Shown here: positions 45,061 through 55,012 of the stretch, one piece after another
Numbering within the stretch: the first letter of the stretch is position 1
Layout: each line of letters starts with the position of its first letter
Assembly (NCBI RefSeq): GCF_000685295.1
Contig: NZ_ARYL01000018.1
Span: 24,148 to 88,147, forward strand
DNA: 64,000 nucleotides
Direction of reading: 5' to 3'
Source: Hyphomonas oceanitis SCH89
GTDB taxonomy: Bacteria > Pseudomonadota > Alphaproteobacteria > Caulobacterales > Hyphomonadaceae
Notes under the pieces: generated by a model
What the model was told of the DNA's origin: nothing
What the model saw: the letters and a program-made list of their open reading frames with translations, nothing else
Database searches by the model: none
Position numbers and translations under genes: made by a program

Positions 45061-45692
45061 GCCATCCGAATATCACGTTTTGTGGCGATGATGCCCTACG
45101 CATTGAAGCGCCTGATCAATCGACCCGTCTTGCTCGCGCGCGCCAACTGCAAGATTCAGGTGAATGGATCGAAGTCGTTCCAGGTCGGCGGGACATCACG
45201 GTCCAATTTGATCTTCAGACCGATACACCTCAGTCCGCTCAGAATCGCTTGTCGCTTGCCGTGTCGAAGCCTTTGCTGTCCGAGGCGCATTCGATGCAGG
45301 AGGTCAGGCTGCCGGTGCATTTCGGAGGAGAGAGTGGGCCTGATCTTGGGGGCATCGCACACAGTCTGGATCTGTCCGAGAGCGATCTCATTGCGCAACT
45401 AACCGCAAAGCCGCTGGATGTTGATATGCTCGGTTTCACCCCTGGCTTTGCGTATATGTCAGGCTTGAGCGAGGAATTGGAAATCCCCCGACTTTCACAG
45501 CCGCGCCAGCAGGTGCCGGCTGGTTCCATAGGTCTTATCAGCGGACAGTGCGGATTATACGCGCTAGCAGGTCCCGGTGGCTGGCCGCTCATCGGACGGA
45601 CGGATGTTTCCCTATTTGAGCCATCTGCCGATAATCCCTTTCGGCTGCAGCCCGGTATGCAGGTGCAGCTTGTTGATGCGGACGCATCATGA
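45057..45692 (+). CDS. pxpB: 5-oxoprolinase subunit PxpB (KipI family)
   Basis: 211-residue carboxyltransferase domain subdomain C/D (allophanate hydrolase subunit 1, KipI-like). Signatures: IEVVPGRRDITVQFD, VHFGGESGPDLGGIAHSL, LGFTPGFAYMSGL and VPAGSIGLISGQCGLYALAGPGGW. It forms a complex with PxpC. ATG 45057 overlaps the pxpA stop by 4 nt and its own stop overlaps pxpC by 4 nt. Confidence 0.93.
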   Translation: MSHPNITFCGDDALRIEAPDQSTRLARARQLQDSGEWIEVVPGRRDITVQFDLQTDTPQSAQNRLSLAVSKPLLSEAHSMQEVRLPVHFGGESGPDLGGIAHSLDLSESDLIAQLTAKPLDVDMLGFTPGFAYMSGLSEELEIPRLSQPRQQVPAGSIGLISGQCGLYALAGPGGWPLIGRTDVSLFEPSADNPFRLQPGMQVQLVDADAS

Positions 45693-46615
45693 GCATCACT
45701 ATTCTGCAATCCGGCGTTCAAATGACGCTTCAGGGTGCGCCCCGTATCGGAACCCGCCATCTTGGCGTCCCTGCCAGCGGACCCGCTGATCCGCTCTCCA
45801 TGGCACTGGCCAATCGTCTCGTCGGAAATGCAAGTGACGCGACAGCCTTCGAGATCACCTTTGGCGGAGCAGGACTTTGCTTCAATACGCCAGTCAGTTT
45901 CGCGCTTACCGGCGCACCAGCATCTCTGACGTTAAATGGTGAACCTATAAAATCACACGTAACTTACGCTGCCCACGAGGGAGATGAGTTGCAGATCGCT
46001 CCTGCGACACAGGGCTGCCGTATCTACGTCGCCGTTGCCGCGGTACTTGAGGCTAGGCGCTTCCTCGGAGCCACCTCGACTTATATTCCGGCTGCACTCG
46101 GTGGGCACAAGGGCAGGGCGCTCAAGGCCAATGACCAGATATCCATGGCATTCGTCCGTCTTGTGCCAACGCAGACTACACCGGATGACCTGCAACCTGT
46201 CTGCAGCAACAGCTACACTTTACGCGCCTTAGAAGGCCCTGACTTTTCCTTGGTCTCGGCCGACGTTTGGGATGAAATCTATACGGCGACGCAGCGAGCC
46301 AGTCGGATGGGTGTTGAACTAACGGGGACCTTTCCAGAGGTCGGGCCAGATGCCAATCGACCGAGTTCGGCCATCTGGCCGGGGGCCCTGCAGTTGCCAC
46401 CGGGTGGACGCGGCTTCCTGCTTCTCGCTGACGCGCAGACCACAGGTGGCTATCCCCACATCCTTCAGGTCGCTCGGGCCGACCTACATCTTCTGGGTCA
46501 GATGCGGCCGGGTGACAGGGTGCGTTTCCTGCGCAGGACGCACGAGCAGGCATCGGAGGCCTTGCGTGCCAAGCAAGCTCTGCTCTCAACGTGGCTGCCG
46601 GACTTCGCGCTCTAA
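45689..46615 (+). CDS. pxpC: 5-oxoprolinase subunit PxpC (KipA family)
   Basis: 308-residue biotin-dependent carboxyltransferase-like subunit A/B (allophanate hydrolase subunit 2, KipA-like). Signatures: GAPRIGTRHLGVPASGPADP (tRhxGxpxSGpmD), NRLVGNASDATAFEITFGG, YVAVAAVLE and GGYPHILQVARADLHLLGQ. It completes the pxpABC set and is the last gene of the five-gene overlapping run. It converges on ccoS with 43 nt between stops and no evident hairpin. Confidence 0.93.
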   Translation: MSITILQSGVQMTLQGAPRIGTRHLGVPASGPADPLSMALANRLVGNASDATAFEITFGGAGLCFNTPVSFALTGAPASLTLNGEPIKSHVTYAAHEGDELQIAPATQGCRIYVAVAAVLEARRFLGATSTYIPAALGGHKGRALKANDQISMAFVRLVPTQTTPDDLQPVCSNSYTLRALEGPDFSLVSADVWDEIYTATQRASRMGVELTGTFPEVGPDANRPSSAIWPGALQLPPGGRGFLLLADAQTTGGYPHILQVARADLHLLGQMRPGDRVRFLRRTHEQASEALRAKQALLSTWLPDFAL

Positions 46616-46658
46616 ATTTACTCTGACGAGAGCGGCTCCGCAGTGTGCCAGGAACGCG

Positions 46659-46838
46659 CTACTTCTCAAGGCCTTGCTCTCCATTGTCGGGCAGAGGGCG
46701 ATCCTCGTCCACGAGTATGCGGTTCGCGGCACCATCCGGATCGTCAAACTGCCCCGAGCGGGCCGCCCAGAGGAATGCAACAAGCCCCACAAGCCCCATG
46801 CCCAAAGCAATTGGTATAAGGAATATCAATCCTGCCAT
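46659..46838 (-). CDS. ccoS: cbb3-type cytochrome oxidase assembly protein CcoS
   Basis: 59-residue protein: MAGLIFLIPIALGMGLVGLV is the single transmembrane helix, followed by the CcoS hallmark AFLWAARSGQFDDPDGAANR and a short acidic tail. CcoS is needed for cofactor insertion into the cbb3 oxidase, acting after copper delivery. The start ATG overlaps the ccoI stop (TGATG), which fixes its position as the last gene of ccoNOQPGHIS. Confidence 0.94.
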   Translation of the reverse strand: MAGLIFLIPIALGMGLVGLVAFLWAARSGQFDDPDGAANRILVDEDRPLPDNGEQGLEK

Positions 46839-49051
46839 CAGAGGGTCTCCCGCATCGCATTGAGTCGAAGGGCATTCAGCGAAACAAGAATGGAGGAGGC
46901 AGACATCGCCACGGCTGCCACCAGTGGAGTTGCATGTCCGGTAATCGCGATAGGCACTGCGATAACATTGTAGGCTGCCGCAAATGCGAAGTTCTCGATC
47001 ATGACCGAGCGCGCCTGTTTTGCCACACTTATAAGGCGGGGGAGGGCGGCTAGACCGCCGGAGTAGATGGCATCACTCGCAGACTGGCTGACATCCATTG
47101 CACCCCCAGGTGCCAAAGAAGCATGGGCCAGAGCCAAGGCGCCAGCATCATTCAGGCCATCGCCTACCATGAGGACTTTATGACCTTGCGCTTGGAGCTC
47201 TTCCAGTCGATTGACCTTGTCACGTGGGGAAGCTGCAGCTGACCAATGATCGACTTTCAAAGTCTGCGCGACACTCTCGACAGTTTCAGAGCGGTCGCCT
47301 GAAACGATCTCTACTCCGTAACCGGCTTTCTGAAGGCGGCCGATCGTTGTGGCTACGTCGTTCAGGACGTGATCCTGGAATTGGAAGTGGACGGGTGTTT
47401 TACCTGCCTGTGAGAACCACAGTGAGCTGCGATCACTTTGCCCGGAATCCACGCTGACCCATTCAGCTGAGCCCAGCCGGGCAGGCGCGCCGTGAACAAT
47501 TCCTTCCAGCCCCAACCCCGCAAACTCGCGCGCGTCCGACGCGACCGGTCCAGCCCCGGCTGCTTCGACGATGGCACGCGAAAGAGGGTGCCGGCTCGCA
47601 CGGGCAAGCTCCGCTGCGGCTTGAAGAGCCTCCGGCGAAATCTGGCCGGATAATTTGGGCGTTCCAAGCGTTAGCGTGCCGGTCTTGTCGAATATGATGT
47701 AGTCACATTGGGCGATCCGCTCGAGCGCATCGCCGGATTTGAGGAACGTGCCGGAACGGAAAAGCCGGCCCGCCGCGACGACTTGCGTCACAGGGGCCGC
47801 GAGTGCCAGGGCGCAGGGGCACGTAATGATGAGCGTCGAGACGCCAATGAGAAGCGCCTCATTCACACCCATGCCCGCGAGCAACCAACCGATGAAGGCG
47901 AGCAGGGCTGACGTGTGAACAAATGGGACGTAGAGCGAGACTGCCCGGTCGGCGATACGCCGATAGGTCGAACGGCGCTGTTCGCCAGCTTCAAGCATGC
48001 GGGCAATGTCGGCAAGGAGAGAGTCGCTCGCCGCCGCTAGTGCCGTCCCGGTCAGAGGCTGTGACAAGTTCACTGTGCCCGCCAAAAGGTGCATTCCCGG
48101 TATTGCCCTGCGCGCAAGGCTTTCACCTGTGACGAGGCTTTCATCAATGTCGGATATGCCTCGATCGATCTGTATGTCGACGACGGCGCGCTCACCGGGT
48201 GCTAGTAATATCTGGTCACCGGGGCTGATCTCACTTGCGCGAACGGAACTTGCTTTCCCGTTCGGACCCAACCGCATTACCGTGCGATGCGCCATCGCAG
48301 CCAGATCGCGCGCTGAGGCGTGGGCTTTACGGCGCACCCTTGCATCAAGGAACCGACCGATGAGCAGAAAGAACAGTAGCATGACAGACGCGTCGAAATA
48401 AGCGTCCGCTCCGCCGCGCAAAGTCTCGGAAACACTCACACAGAATGCGATCACAAGCGCCAGGGAGATAGGGACATCCATATTGGCGTGACCGCGTTTC
48501 AGCACATTCCAAGCTGAAACGAAAAACACACGCCCTGAAAAAATGATGGCCGGTAGGGCAATGACGCCCGATATACCGTGCAGCATCGTCCGGGTTGTTT
48601 CACCCATTTCTCCCACGCCGGCCCATATGGAGACTGACAGGAGCATGATGTTGGCCATAGCAAAGCCTGCAACACCGAGCGCAATCAGCAGGCTGCGCTC
48701 TTCGCGCTGCTCATCGGAGGCGCCTTGGTCCTGATCGCGCGGGGAAACTCCGTAGCCAAGCTCAGCCACTGCGGCGACTATTATGGGCGCCTTTAGGCTT
48801 CCACGCCATCCCACTTCAAGATCTCCGGTAGAGAGGTTGAGACGGGCACTTTCCATGCCCGGCAGGGTTTTGACCGCACTTTCTATCCGGTTGATGCAGG
48901 CTCCGCACTTTGCACCTCGGACAGTGAGGCTCAATCGGTTTTGGCCGTCAACGCGACGGACAAAAGCCGATGGATCAGACAGGCTCGGAGCTTCAGATGG
49001 CGCCAGTCCGCTAGGGCATCCTGCAACCATATTGGTATCCAAAAGGCTCAT
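46838..49051 (-). CDS. ccoI: Copper P1B-type ATPase CcoI/FixI
   Basis: 737 residues. An N-terminal heavy-metal domain (GAKCGACINRIE near 45-56) precedes eight transmembrane helices, with the metal-channel CPC in ITCPCALALAAPV, the phosphorylation site DKTGTLTLG and the hinge GDGLNDAGALA. CcoI exports or delivers copper for the CuB centre of cbb3 oxidase. It starts 4 nt inside ccoH. The HMA site and the CPC motif are intact. Confidence 0.95.
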   Translation of the reverse strand: MSLLDTNMVAGCPSGLAPSEAPSLSDPSAFVRRVDGQNRLSLTVRGAKCGACINRIESAVKTLPGMESARLNLSTGDLEVGWRGSLKAPIIVAAVAELGYGVSPRDQDQGASDEQREERSLLIALGVAGFAMANIMLLSVSIWAGVGEMGETTRTMLHGISGVIALPAIIFSGRVFFVSAWNVLKRGHANMDVPISLALVIAFCVSVSETLRGGADAYFDASVMLLFFLLIGRFLDARVRRKAHASARDLAAMAHRTVMRLGPNGKASSVRASEISPGDQILLAPGERAVVDIQIDRGISDIDESLVTGESLARRAIPGMHLLAGTVNLSQPLTGTALAAASDSLLADIARMLEAGEQRRSTYRRIADRAVSLYVPFVHTSALLAFIGWLLAGMGVNEALLIGVSTLIITCPCALALAAPVTQVVAAGRLFRSGTFLKSGDALERIAQCDYIIFDKTGTLTLGTPKLSGQISPEALQAAAELARASRHPLSRAIVEAAGAGPVASDAREFAGLGLEGIVHGAPARLGSAEWVSVDSGQSDRSSLWFSQAGKTPVHFQFQDHVLNDVATTIGRLQKAGYGVEIVSGDRSETVESVAQTLKVDHWSAAASPRDKVNRLEELQAQGHKVLMVGDGLNDAGALALAHASLAPGGAMDVSQSASDAIYSGGLAALPRLISVAKQARSVMIENFAFAAAYNVIAVPIAITGHATPLVAAVAMSASSILVSLNALRLNAMRETL

Positions 49052-49569
49052 TTCAGAATGATCTTCTTGACTGCTTGGAAAGGAACTTCCGCATCGCCAT
49101 CATGTATGTTGGTATCGATGATGACGTGCCATGCACCCTCCGCGAGCAATGGAAGGGAAGCTTGATACTCACCCCCACCAACTGGGGCCAGTGTGAGCAC
49201 TATGTCGCTGTTCTGCGTCGCGGCGCGTCGCATTTCGGCTGTTACCGGACCGGCGGCCAAGGCGCTGCCGTCAGGCCCCAGAATACGGCAGATCAGCACA
49301 TCGCCGTCATCGTCTGTGAGGAGACCCACCTCACTGCGCCAGCCCATCTTTTCCTGATATGCCTGTGCAGATAGCCTGTCATTGAAATGAATGCCCTGCA
49401 GATAAGAGTGATGCACATCCTCACCAGGAAATGACGTAATGGCAGCCCACAGAAACACGCCATTTACCACGAACATCAGGCCAAAGAATCCCATCATCCA
49501 GAATAGGACATGGTGGCCTTTCATAATCTTCGAAGGTTTGTTCATTGTGGGTGAAAGAATAGCCATCAT
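49048..49569 (-). CDS. ccoH: FixH/CcoH family cbb3 oxidase assembly protein
   Basis: 173 residues: one N-terminal transmembrane helix (VLFWMMGFFGLMFVVNGVFLW split over about 22-42), then a periplasmic beta-rich FixH domain containing SYLQGIHFNDRLSAQAYQEK and MGWRSEV. It takes part in cbb3 oxidase maturation together with CcoI. Two adjacent ATGs (49569, 49566) are possible; it overlaps ccoG and ccoI by 4 nt each. Confidence 0.92.
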   Translation of the reverse strand: MMAILSPTMNKPSKIMKGHHVLFWMMGFFGLMFVVNGVFLWAAITSFPGEDVHHSYLQGIHFNDRLSAQAYQEKMGWRSEVGLLTDDDGDVLICRILGPDGSALAAGPVTAEMRRAATQNSDIVLTLAPVGGGEYQASLPLLAEGAWHVIIDTNIHDGDAEVPFQAVKKIILK

Positions 49570-51026
49570 TTTGCTCCTGCGGTGACAAAGGCGGCGGTGC
49601 TTGTATGTGTTTCGCCCGTTTCTGGGTCCTGAATCGTAATAACGAGGGACGTGCGGTGTGGGCGTTCGGTCGGTGGAGCTGTGACCAACATGCGGAAGCG
49701 GTCGACGCCGTATTGCTCAAGCGGCAGCTGCACTTCCATGCCATTTTCAGGTTGAGCCAAGCCAATGATCTGCAATTGCGCGCCGTCCAAACCTGATATG
49801 GAAATTTCGGCATTACGTGCGATAGTTGCCTTGTTGACGATTTTTAGCGTGTAGCCATTGCGCACACTGCCATCTGCCAATTGCACGAACGGTGGTGAGC
49901 GGTCTTTGAGGACGCTCACCTGAAAAGTCGGCTTCTGGGCCAGGCCGACAAGTATAAGTGCGCTAATTGCGATCATCAGAACACCATAGAGAATGGTACG
50001 TGCCCGAAGCAGCTTGTATTTGGGCGTGCCGCCAGCTGCACGGGTAGCGACGGCCACGTCAGTGTCATAGGCGATCAACCCGGTCGGCCGATCCACGCGT
50101 TTCATTATGTCGTCGCATGCATCAATACAAAGTGCGCAATGGATGCATTCCAGCTGTGCGCCGTCACGTATGTCGATACCCATCGGGCATACCTGTACGC
50201 ATTGCTTGCAATCGATACAGTCGCCGCGTCCCTCAAACCCTTGGTCTTTGTGGAGGGCGCCGCGTGGTTCACCCCGGTCGTAGCGATAAGTCACGTTCAG
50301 CGCGTAATCATCTGTCAGGGCGCCCTGAATGCGCGGCCACGGGCACATATAGGTGCACACCTGCTCGCGCATCCAGCCCGCGAGAAAATAGGTCGTGAAT
50401 GTCAGGATGCCCGCGAAGAAATAAGCCGTAAGCGGCGCCTCGCCCTTGAAGAATGTCCGCGCGATCGTCGGTGCATCATGCCAGTAGAGGATCAAGGCGC
50501 CGCCCGTCAGGAAGGCGATCAGAAGCCAGACAAGATGCTTGCCTATCTTCCGCGCAGCTTTGTTGAGAGTCCACGGCGCCTTGTCCAGCCGCATACGCGC
50601 TGCCCGGTCTCCCTCGAATGCGCGCTCCACCCAGATATATAGATCGGTCCACACAGTCTGTGGGCACGTATAACCACACCATGCCCGCCCAATCAGCGAG
50701 GTGACAAGGAAAAGCCCCAAGGCCGCAAGGATGAGCAGACCAGCGAGATAATAGATCTCCTGCGGCCATATTTCGATGAAGAAAAAATAGAATTTCTCGC
50801 CTGCAAAGTCCGCCAGTACTGCCTGATCCGGAATACCCTCGCCGCGTTGCCAGCGTATCCATGGCAAAGCGTAATAGATGCCAAGCGTACAAGCCATGAC
50901 GATCCACTTCACCATCCGGAACTTGCCGTGCGCAAGTTTCGGATAGATCTGCTTGCGCCCTTCATAAAGCGAAGGCGGTTGCTGTCCCTTGTTCGCAGGT
51001 TTGGCCGTGTTCGAGATCAGGTTCAT
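49566..51026 (-). CDS. ccoG: cbb3 oxidase accessory protein CcoG (polyferredoxin FixG)
   Basis: 486 residues. Membrane helices near residues 40, 90, 160 and 200 surround quinol-type motif WCGYTCPQTVW; two 4Fe-4S clusters in CIDCKQCVQVCPMGID and CIHCALCIDACDD; a C-terminal periplasmic Ig-like domain. CcoG reduces Cu(II) to Cu(I) for oxidase assembly. It starts 8 nt after ccoP ends and overlaps ccoH by 4 nt. Confidence 0.95.
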   Translation of the reverse strand: MNLISNTAKPANKGQQPPSLYEGRKQIYPKLAHGKFRMVKWIVMACTLGIYYALPWIRWQRGEGIPDQAVLADFAGEKFYFFFIEIWPQEIYYLAGLLILAALGLFLVTSLIGRAWCGYTCPQTVWTDLYIWVERAFEGDRAARMRLDKAPWTLNKAARKIGKHLVWLLIAFLTGGALILYWHDAPTIARTFFKGEAPLTAYFFAGILTFTTYFLAGWMREQVCTYMCPWPRIQGALTDDYALNVTYRYDRGEPRGALHKDQGFEGRGDCIDCKQCVQVCPMGIDIRDGAQLECIHCALCIDACDDIMKRVDRPTGLIAYDTDVAVATRAAGGTPKYKLLRARTILYGVLMIAISALILVGLAQKPTFQVSVLKDRSPPFVQLADGSVRNGYTLKIVNKATIARNAEISISGLDGAQLQIIGLAQPENGMEVQLPLEQYGVDRFRMLVTAPPTERPHRTSLVITIQDPETGETHTSTAAFVTAGAK

Positions 51027-51034
51027 GATGAAAC

Positions 51035-51922
51035 CTATTCACCCCCGCCAAGCGAGTGGACATAAACTGCGAGTGCCTTGACCGTTGGGTCATCCAGTCG
51101 GCCCTGCCATGCAGGCATGTGCGCATTCCGGGCATTTGTGACCGTAGCGCGAATATCTGCCGGCTCGCCCCCGAACAGCCATTCCGCATCGGTCAGGTTT
51201 GGCGCGCCGACCAAGCGGCTGCCTTTGGCATCTGCGCCGTGGCAGGACACACATTGCGAAGCGAACAGCACTGATCCACGAGCAGCCGAGTCCGCATTCG
51301 ACTGACGGTCCGAGAAGCTGAGTACATGCTGTACTAGGTCATCGATCTGTGTGGAGGTCAGCAAATTATCGCGGCCGAATGCAGGCATCGCAGACATACG
51401 TGTCAGATCATCTGAATCGTGTCTAATACCGTGACGTATGGTTTGCTCGATCCCGTCGAGCGTCCCGTCCCACAGCCACACATCGTCCGCGAGCATGGGA
51501 TAGCCCTTTGCTCCCCGGCCACCTGAGCCGTGGCAGGTCGCGCAATTGTCGCCAAATGCGCTCTCGCCCATCGCCATAGCGAACTGTTGCAGGTTCAGAT
51601 CATTCTGAATCTCCACCAGTGAAGCACTCATCAGCTTCTGAGAAGCCACACCGCGCTCCGTGCGCATGGCCGACACTTCTTTCGTCACTTCAGCGCGGTC
51701 CGATTTTCCGAGCAGGCCGGGCGTGTTTGTCCCACCGAGACCCGGCAGGGCAGGCCACGCCGGCATCAGGATCATATAGATGACCGCCCAGAAAATGGTC
51801 GCGTACCACACAATCAACCACCAGCGGGGAAGTGGATTGTTCAGCTCCTTGATGCCGTCCCAGGAATGGCCGGTTGTTTCGACGCCGCTGTGCGGATCAT
51901 ATTCTGTGTTTTCGTCACTCAT
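51035..51922 (-). CDS. ccoP: cbb3-type cytochrome c oxidase subunit III (diheme CcoP)
   Basis: 295 residues: cytoplasmic N-terminus with GIKELNNPLPRWWLI, one transmembrane helix (about 32-52), then two c-type heme domains with CATCHG and CVSCHG. It carries electrons from CcoO to the catalytic subunit. I chose ATG 51922 (MSDENTEYDPHSGVETTG), the family N-terminus; it overlaps ccoQ by 8 nt. A longer frame upstream is ccoQ's region in another frame. Confidence 0.95.
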   Translation of the reverse strand: MSDENTEYDPHSGVETTGHSWDGIKELNNPLPRWWLIVWYATIFWAVIYMILMPAWPALPGLGGTNTPGLLGKSDRAEVTKEVSAMRTERGVASQKLMSASLVEIQNDLNLQQFAMAMGESAFGDNCATCHGSGGRGAKGYPMLADDVWLWDGTLDGIEQTIRHGIRHDSDDLTRMSAMPAFGRDNLLTSTQIDDLVQHVLSFSDRQSNADSAARGSVLFASQCVSCHGADAKGSRLVGAPNLTDAEWLFGGEPADIRATVTNARNAHMPAWQGRLDDPTVKALAVYVHSLGGGE

Positions 51923-52076
51923 CGCCGGGATCCTTGTCTTCGAGCGGCAGGTAGGCTGCTTCACGGAATTTCGTTTTGTTGGTTGGCCAGAGCGCATAGA
52001 CGAGCGCGACGGCGAACATCGCGACAAACAGGGCAAGACCCCAGGTTTGAGCGAAATGGGAAAGTGTCTCGTACAT
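51915..52076 (-). CDS. ccoQ: cbb3-type cytochrome oxidase subunit CcoQ
   Basis: 53-residue single-span protein: MYETLSHFAQTWGLALFVAM, helix to about residue 30, then ALWPTNKTKFREAAYLPLED, which is the conserved CcoQ tail (ALxPxNKxxFxxAA). CcoQ stabilises the assembled oxidase. It is placed between ccoO (9-nt gap) and ccoP (8-nt overlap), as in other cco operons. Confidence 0.94.
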   Translation of the reverse strand: MYETLSHFAQTWGLALFVAMFAVALVYALWPTNKTKFREAAYLPLEDKDPGDE

Positions 52077-52085
52077 CTCTTGCTC

Positions 52086-52853
52086 CTAGCGCCGATTGCT
52101 TAGGTCGTCGGCTTCATAGGTCGAGAAGTCGACAAGCGTGCCAGTCATCTGCAGATAGGCGATCACGGCATCCATCTCGGTAATGCGCGTGCGATCGCTA
52201 TCGAAGTCACCGATGGTGATGGTGCCTTTGCGACCGGATGCTTCTTCGTACCGTGCCACAAGTGCGTCCTGGCTATCATAGTCAGCATCAGGGTCGACTT
52301 GTGCGATGAGGTCGGTCTTCGCGTTCTCGATCATGTCGTCGGTATACGGCACGCCTTCAAAGCGGAGTGTCTTCAGATGATCTGCGATATCATCGAAATG
52401 AAGCGTATTGTCCGACAGGAATGCATAGGGCGGCATGATGGATTCCGGCACCACCGACCGTGGATTGGTCATGTGGTCGAGGTGCCACTCGTTCGAGTAT
52501 TTGCGGCCCACGCGGGCAAGGTCCGGGCCGGTCCGCTTCGAGCCCCATTGGAAGGGGTGATCGTACATGCTTTCCGCAGCTAGCGAATAGTGCCCGTAAC
52601 GTTCGACTTCGTCTCGCAGCGGCCGCACCATCTGGGAGTGGCACGTATAGCAGCCCTCCCGTATATAAATGTTGCGACCTGCCAGTTCGAGCGGCGTGTA
52701 GGGCCGCATGCCCTGCACCTTCTCGATCGTATTCTCAAGATAGAACAAGGGTGCGATTTCGACGAGGCCACCTATGGCGACCACGACGAGGATACCAACG
52801 GTCAGGAGCAGAGAGTGGCGCTCAAGAGCCTGGTGTTTCTGGAAAAGTCCCAT
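52086..52853 (-). CDS. ccoO: cbb3-type cytochrome c oxidase subunit II (monoheme CcoO)
   Basis: 255 residues: N-terminal transmembrane helix ([20 protein letters not shown]) and one heme c site in [20 protein letters not shown], with axial Met probably in [12 protein letters not shown]. It is the membrane-bound c-type subunit that hands electrons to CcoN. It lies 11 nt after ccoN. Confidence 0.96.
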   Translation of the reverse strand: MGLFQKHQALERHSLLLTVGILVVVAIGGLVEIAPLFYLENTIEKVQGMRPYTPLELAGRNIYIREGCYTCHSQMVRPLRDEVERYGHYSLAAESMYDHPFQWGSKRTGPDLARVGRKYSNEWHLDHMTNPRSVVPESIMPPYAFLSDNTLHFDDIADHLKTLRFEGVPYTDDMIENAKTDLIAQVDPDADYDSQDALVARYEEASGRKGTITIGDFDSDRTRITEMDAVIAYLQMTGTLVDFSTYEADDLSNRR

Positions 52854-52864
52854 GTGTCCGGCTC

Positions 52865-54532
52865 CTATTCGGCAGGCTGAAGGGCTGGCGTACGGTTGGG
52901 CTCGGTGACGGCGACATCTGCCGCCTCACCATGTCCCAGCGCCGTGCGCACAAGGTTGTAGGCCATGATGAGGGCACCGGTCAGATACAGGCCTCCGCCC
53001 ACGGTACGGATCATGTAATTGATGTGCTTGGCATCAACGGTCTCGATGAAGCTGTATTCAAGGAATCCGTATTCGTTATACGCGCGCCACATCAGGCCTT
53101 CGATGATGCCTGCAAAATAGAGGGCGACGATGTAGAACACGATGCCGATCGTCGCGAGCCAGAAGTGCCATTCGACCAGCGATTTCGAATACAGGGCAGG
53201 GCGTTTCCACAGCCATTGTGTGAGGCAGTAGAGCGCGCCGAAGGAGATGAACCCGACCCAGCCCAGTGATCCGGAGTGGACGTGCGCAATGCCCCATTCT
53301 GTATAGTGCGACAGCGCATTCACAGCGCGAACACTCATCAGCGGACCTTCAAAGGTCGACATGCCATAGAAGGCCAGAGACACGACCATCATGCGGACAA
53401 CAGGATCCGTACGGAGTTTGTCCCAAGCGCCCGACAGCGTCATGACGCCGTTGATCATACCGCCCCAGCTCGGCATCCAGAGCATGATAGAGAAGGTCAT
53501 GCCCAGCGTCTGCGCCCATTGGGGCAACGCTGTGTAGTGCAGATGGTGAGGGCCAGCCCAGATGTAGATAAAGATCAGTGACCAGAAGTGTACGATTGAA
53601 AGACGGTAGGAATAGACTGGCCGCTGCGCCCGCTTCGGGATGAAGTAGTACATGATGGCCAGGAAGCCGGTCGTCAGGAAGAAGCCGACCGCGTTGTGGC
53701 CATACCACCACTGGGTCAGTGCATCCTGCACGCCTGAGAACAGTTGGTAGCTCTTAGAGCCAGACAGGTTCACCGGAATCGACAGGTTGTTCACGATATG
53801 AAGCATCGCAATGGTGACGATGAAGGAGAGATAAAACCAGTTGGCCACATAGATATGCGGCTCTTTGCGCTTCCACAGCGTGCCAAGGAAGACGAGCAGG
53901 TACGCTACCCAGACAATTGTCAGCCAGAGGTCTGCATACCATTCAGGCTCTGCATATTCCTTCGACTGGGTCACACCCATCAGATAGCCGGTGCCGGCGA
54001 TAACGATAAACAGGTTGTAGCCCCAGAAGACGAACCAGGGCCAAAGTCCGCCTGCAATCCGCGTGCGGCTGGTGCGCTGGACGACATAAAAGCTGGTTGC
54101 GATCAGCACGTTGCCGCCGAAGGCGAAGATCACCGCCGATGTGTGCAATGGGCGCAGGCGGCCGAAATTAGTCCAGCCAAGGTCTGGAAAGTAAAAGATG
54201 TTCGGCCAGGTCAGCTGCAGGGCGATAATTACGCCGACAAGAAAACCGGCAATCCCCCAGAACATGGCGGCTGCGACGCCGAACTTAACGATGGTGTCTT
54301 CATAGAAAGACTCATCGAATGGATTTCTACCCGTTAGTCCGCCCGCCCATATGCCGATAGACAGCAAGGCAAAGGCGGTCAGGAAGAAGAATATCCAGGC
54401 ATGCGCTTCCATCATTGGATCGATCGCATTCGCAGCGATCAGTAGCGATCCCAGGCATGCGATGCCAACGAGTGTCGCCACGCCGGCAATGCTGCCCGCC
54501 ATTGACGACCGCGGCTTTGTGATTGTGCTCAC
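52865..54532 (-). CDS. ccoN: cbb3-type cytochrome c oxidase catalytic subunit I (CcoN)
   Basis: 555 residues with about 12 to 14 transmembrane helices. Heme and CuB ligands lie in [51 protein letters not shown] and LTQ/SGSLGW-type segments ([12 protein letters not shown]). It is the high-affinity oxygen-reducing subunit for microaerobic respiration. GTG 54532 is favoured over a frame start at 54574 because AAAAGGGG lies 8 nt ahead. It is the first gene of ccoNOQPGHIS and divergent from a small membrane protein gene. No FixK/FNR box (TTGAT-N4-ATCAA) is recognised in the 138-nt gap. Confidence 0.96.
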   Translation of the reverse strand: MSTITKPRSSMAGSIAGVATLVGIACLGSLLIAANAIDPMMEAHAWIFFFLTAFALLSIGIWAGGLTGRNPFDESFYEDTIVKFGVAAAMFWGIAGFLVGVIIALQLTWPNIFYFPDLGWTNFGRLRPLHTSAVIFAFGGNVLIATSFYVVQRTSRTRIAGGLWPWFVFWGYNLFIVIAGTGYLMGVTQSKEYAEPEWYADLWLTIVWVAYLLVFLGTLWKRKEPHIYVANWFYLSFIVTIAMLHIVNNLSIPVNLSGSKSYQLFSGVQDALTQWWYGHNAVGFFLTTGFLAIMYYFIPKRAQRPVYSYRLSIVHFWSLIFIYIWAGPHHLHYTALPQWAQTLGMTFSIMLWMPSWGGMINGVMTLSGAWDKLRTDPVVRMMVVSLAFYGMSTFEGPLMSVRAVNALSHYTEWGIAHVHSGSLGWVGFISFGALYCLTQWLWKRPALYSKSLVEWHFWLATIGIVFYIVALYFAGIIEGLMWRAYNEYGFLEYSFIETVDAKHINYMIRTVGGGLYLTGALIMAYNLVRTALGHGEAADVAVTEPNRTPALQPAE

Positions 54533-54670
54533 CGAATTTGCCCCTTTTGTAGACCTGCTTCGAATTGGTCGCAAAATGCGGGGAGCCGCGCTCAGGTTGT
54601 ATACGGGTTGTTACGGATGGGCCCGGCTGTCGCACCTTCGTAGGAAACAGCCACAGAGAAGGAGGACTCC

Positions 54671-54949
54671 ATGTTCAGGATCGCGCAATTTTTGCCTGGA
54701 ATCATCTTGTTGTTGGTGGGGCTCACCAAACTTTGGACGCATACTAGGTCTTTGGAGGCTTTCCTTGCTGTCCGTTGTGGACCTGAAGGCATCTCTGCGG
54801 CCGGTCATAGCTCCATTTCTTTTTGGTCCACAATGCTGCGCGGGCACTGCTGGGGGTGCCCTGTCGCCTTGACCGGTGCGGCTTTAATTGTTGCTGCAGC
54901 AATGGTCTGGGCAATGCCGCCAGCTATGCTTAAGTCGCGTATTCGCTAG
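54671..54949 (+). CDS. Small membrane protein of unknown function next to ccoN
   Basis: 92 residues, not recognised by name. Two hydrophobic helices, about 5-22 (AQFLPGIILLLVGLTKL) and 65-85 (VALTGAALIVAAAMVWAM), flank a loop with three cysteines: VRCGPEG near residue 35 and HCWGCPV near 59-65. The strong Shine-Dalgarno AAGGAGG at 54658-54664 makes expression convincing. The CxxC-like HCWGC next to a membrane helix could bind copper or heme, or be redox active. It is divergent from ccoN and 63 nt before fixL. Confidence 0.75.
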   Translation: MFRIAQFLPGIILLLVGLTKLWTHTRSLEAFLAVRCGPEGISAAGHSSISFWSTMLRGHCWGCPVALTGAALIVAAAMVWAMPPAMLKSRIR

Positions 54950-55012
54950 GCAGGACGCGTTGCTGGCCTTAGGTAGGTCGCTAGACGCCACACGAATAGA
55001 AAAGGGAATCTG

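Noticed and set aside
46586..46810. Minus-strand open frame over the ccoS region
   Set aside because: It is another frame of the true ccoS (46659-46838), which has the conserved CcoS sequence.
54533..54670. FixK/FNR box ahead of ccoN
   Set aside because: I searched by eye for TTGAT-N4-ATCAA and close variants; TTGGTCGCAAAA is not spaced correctly.
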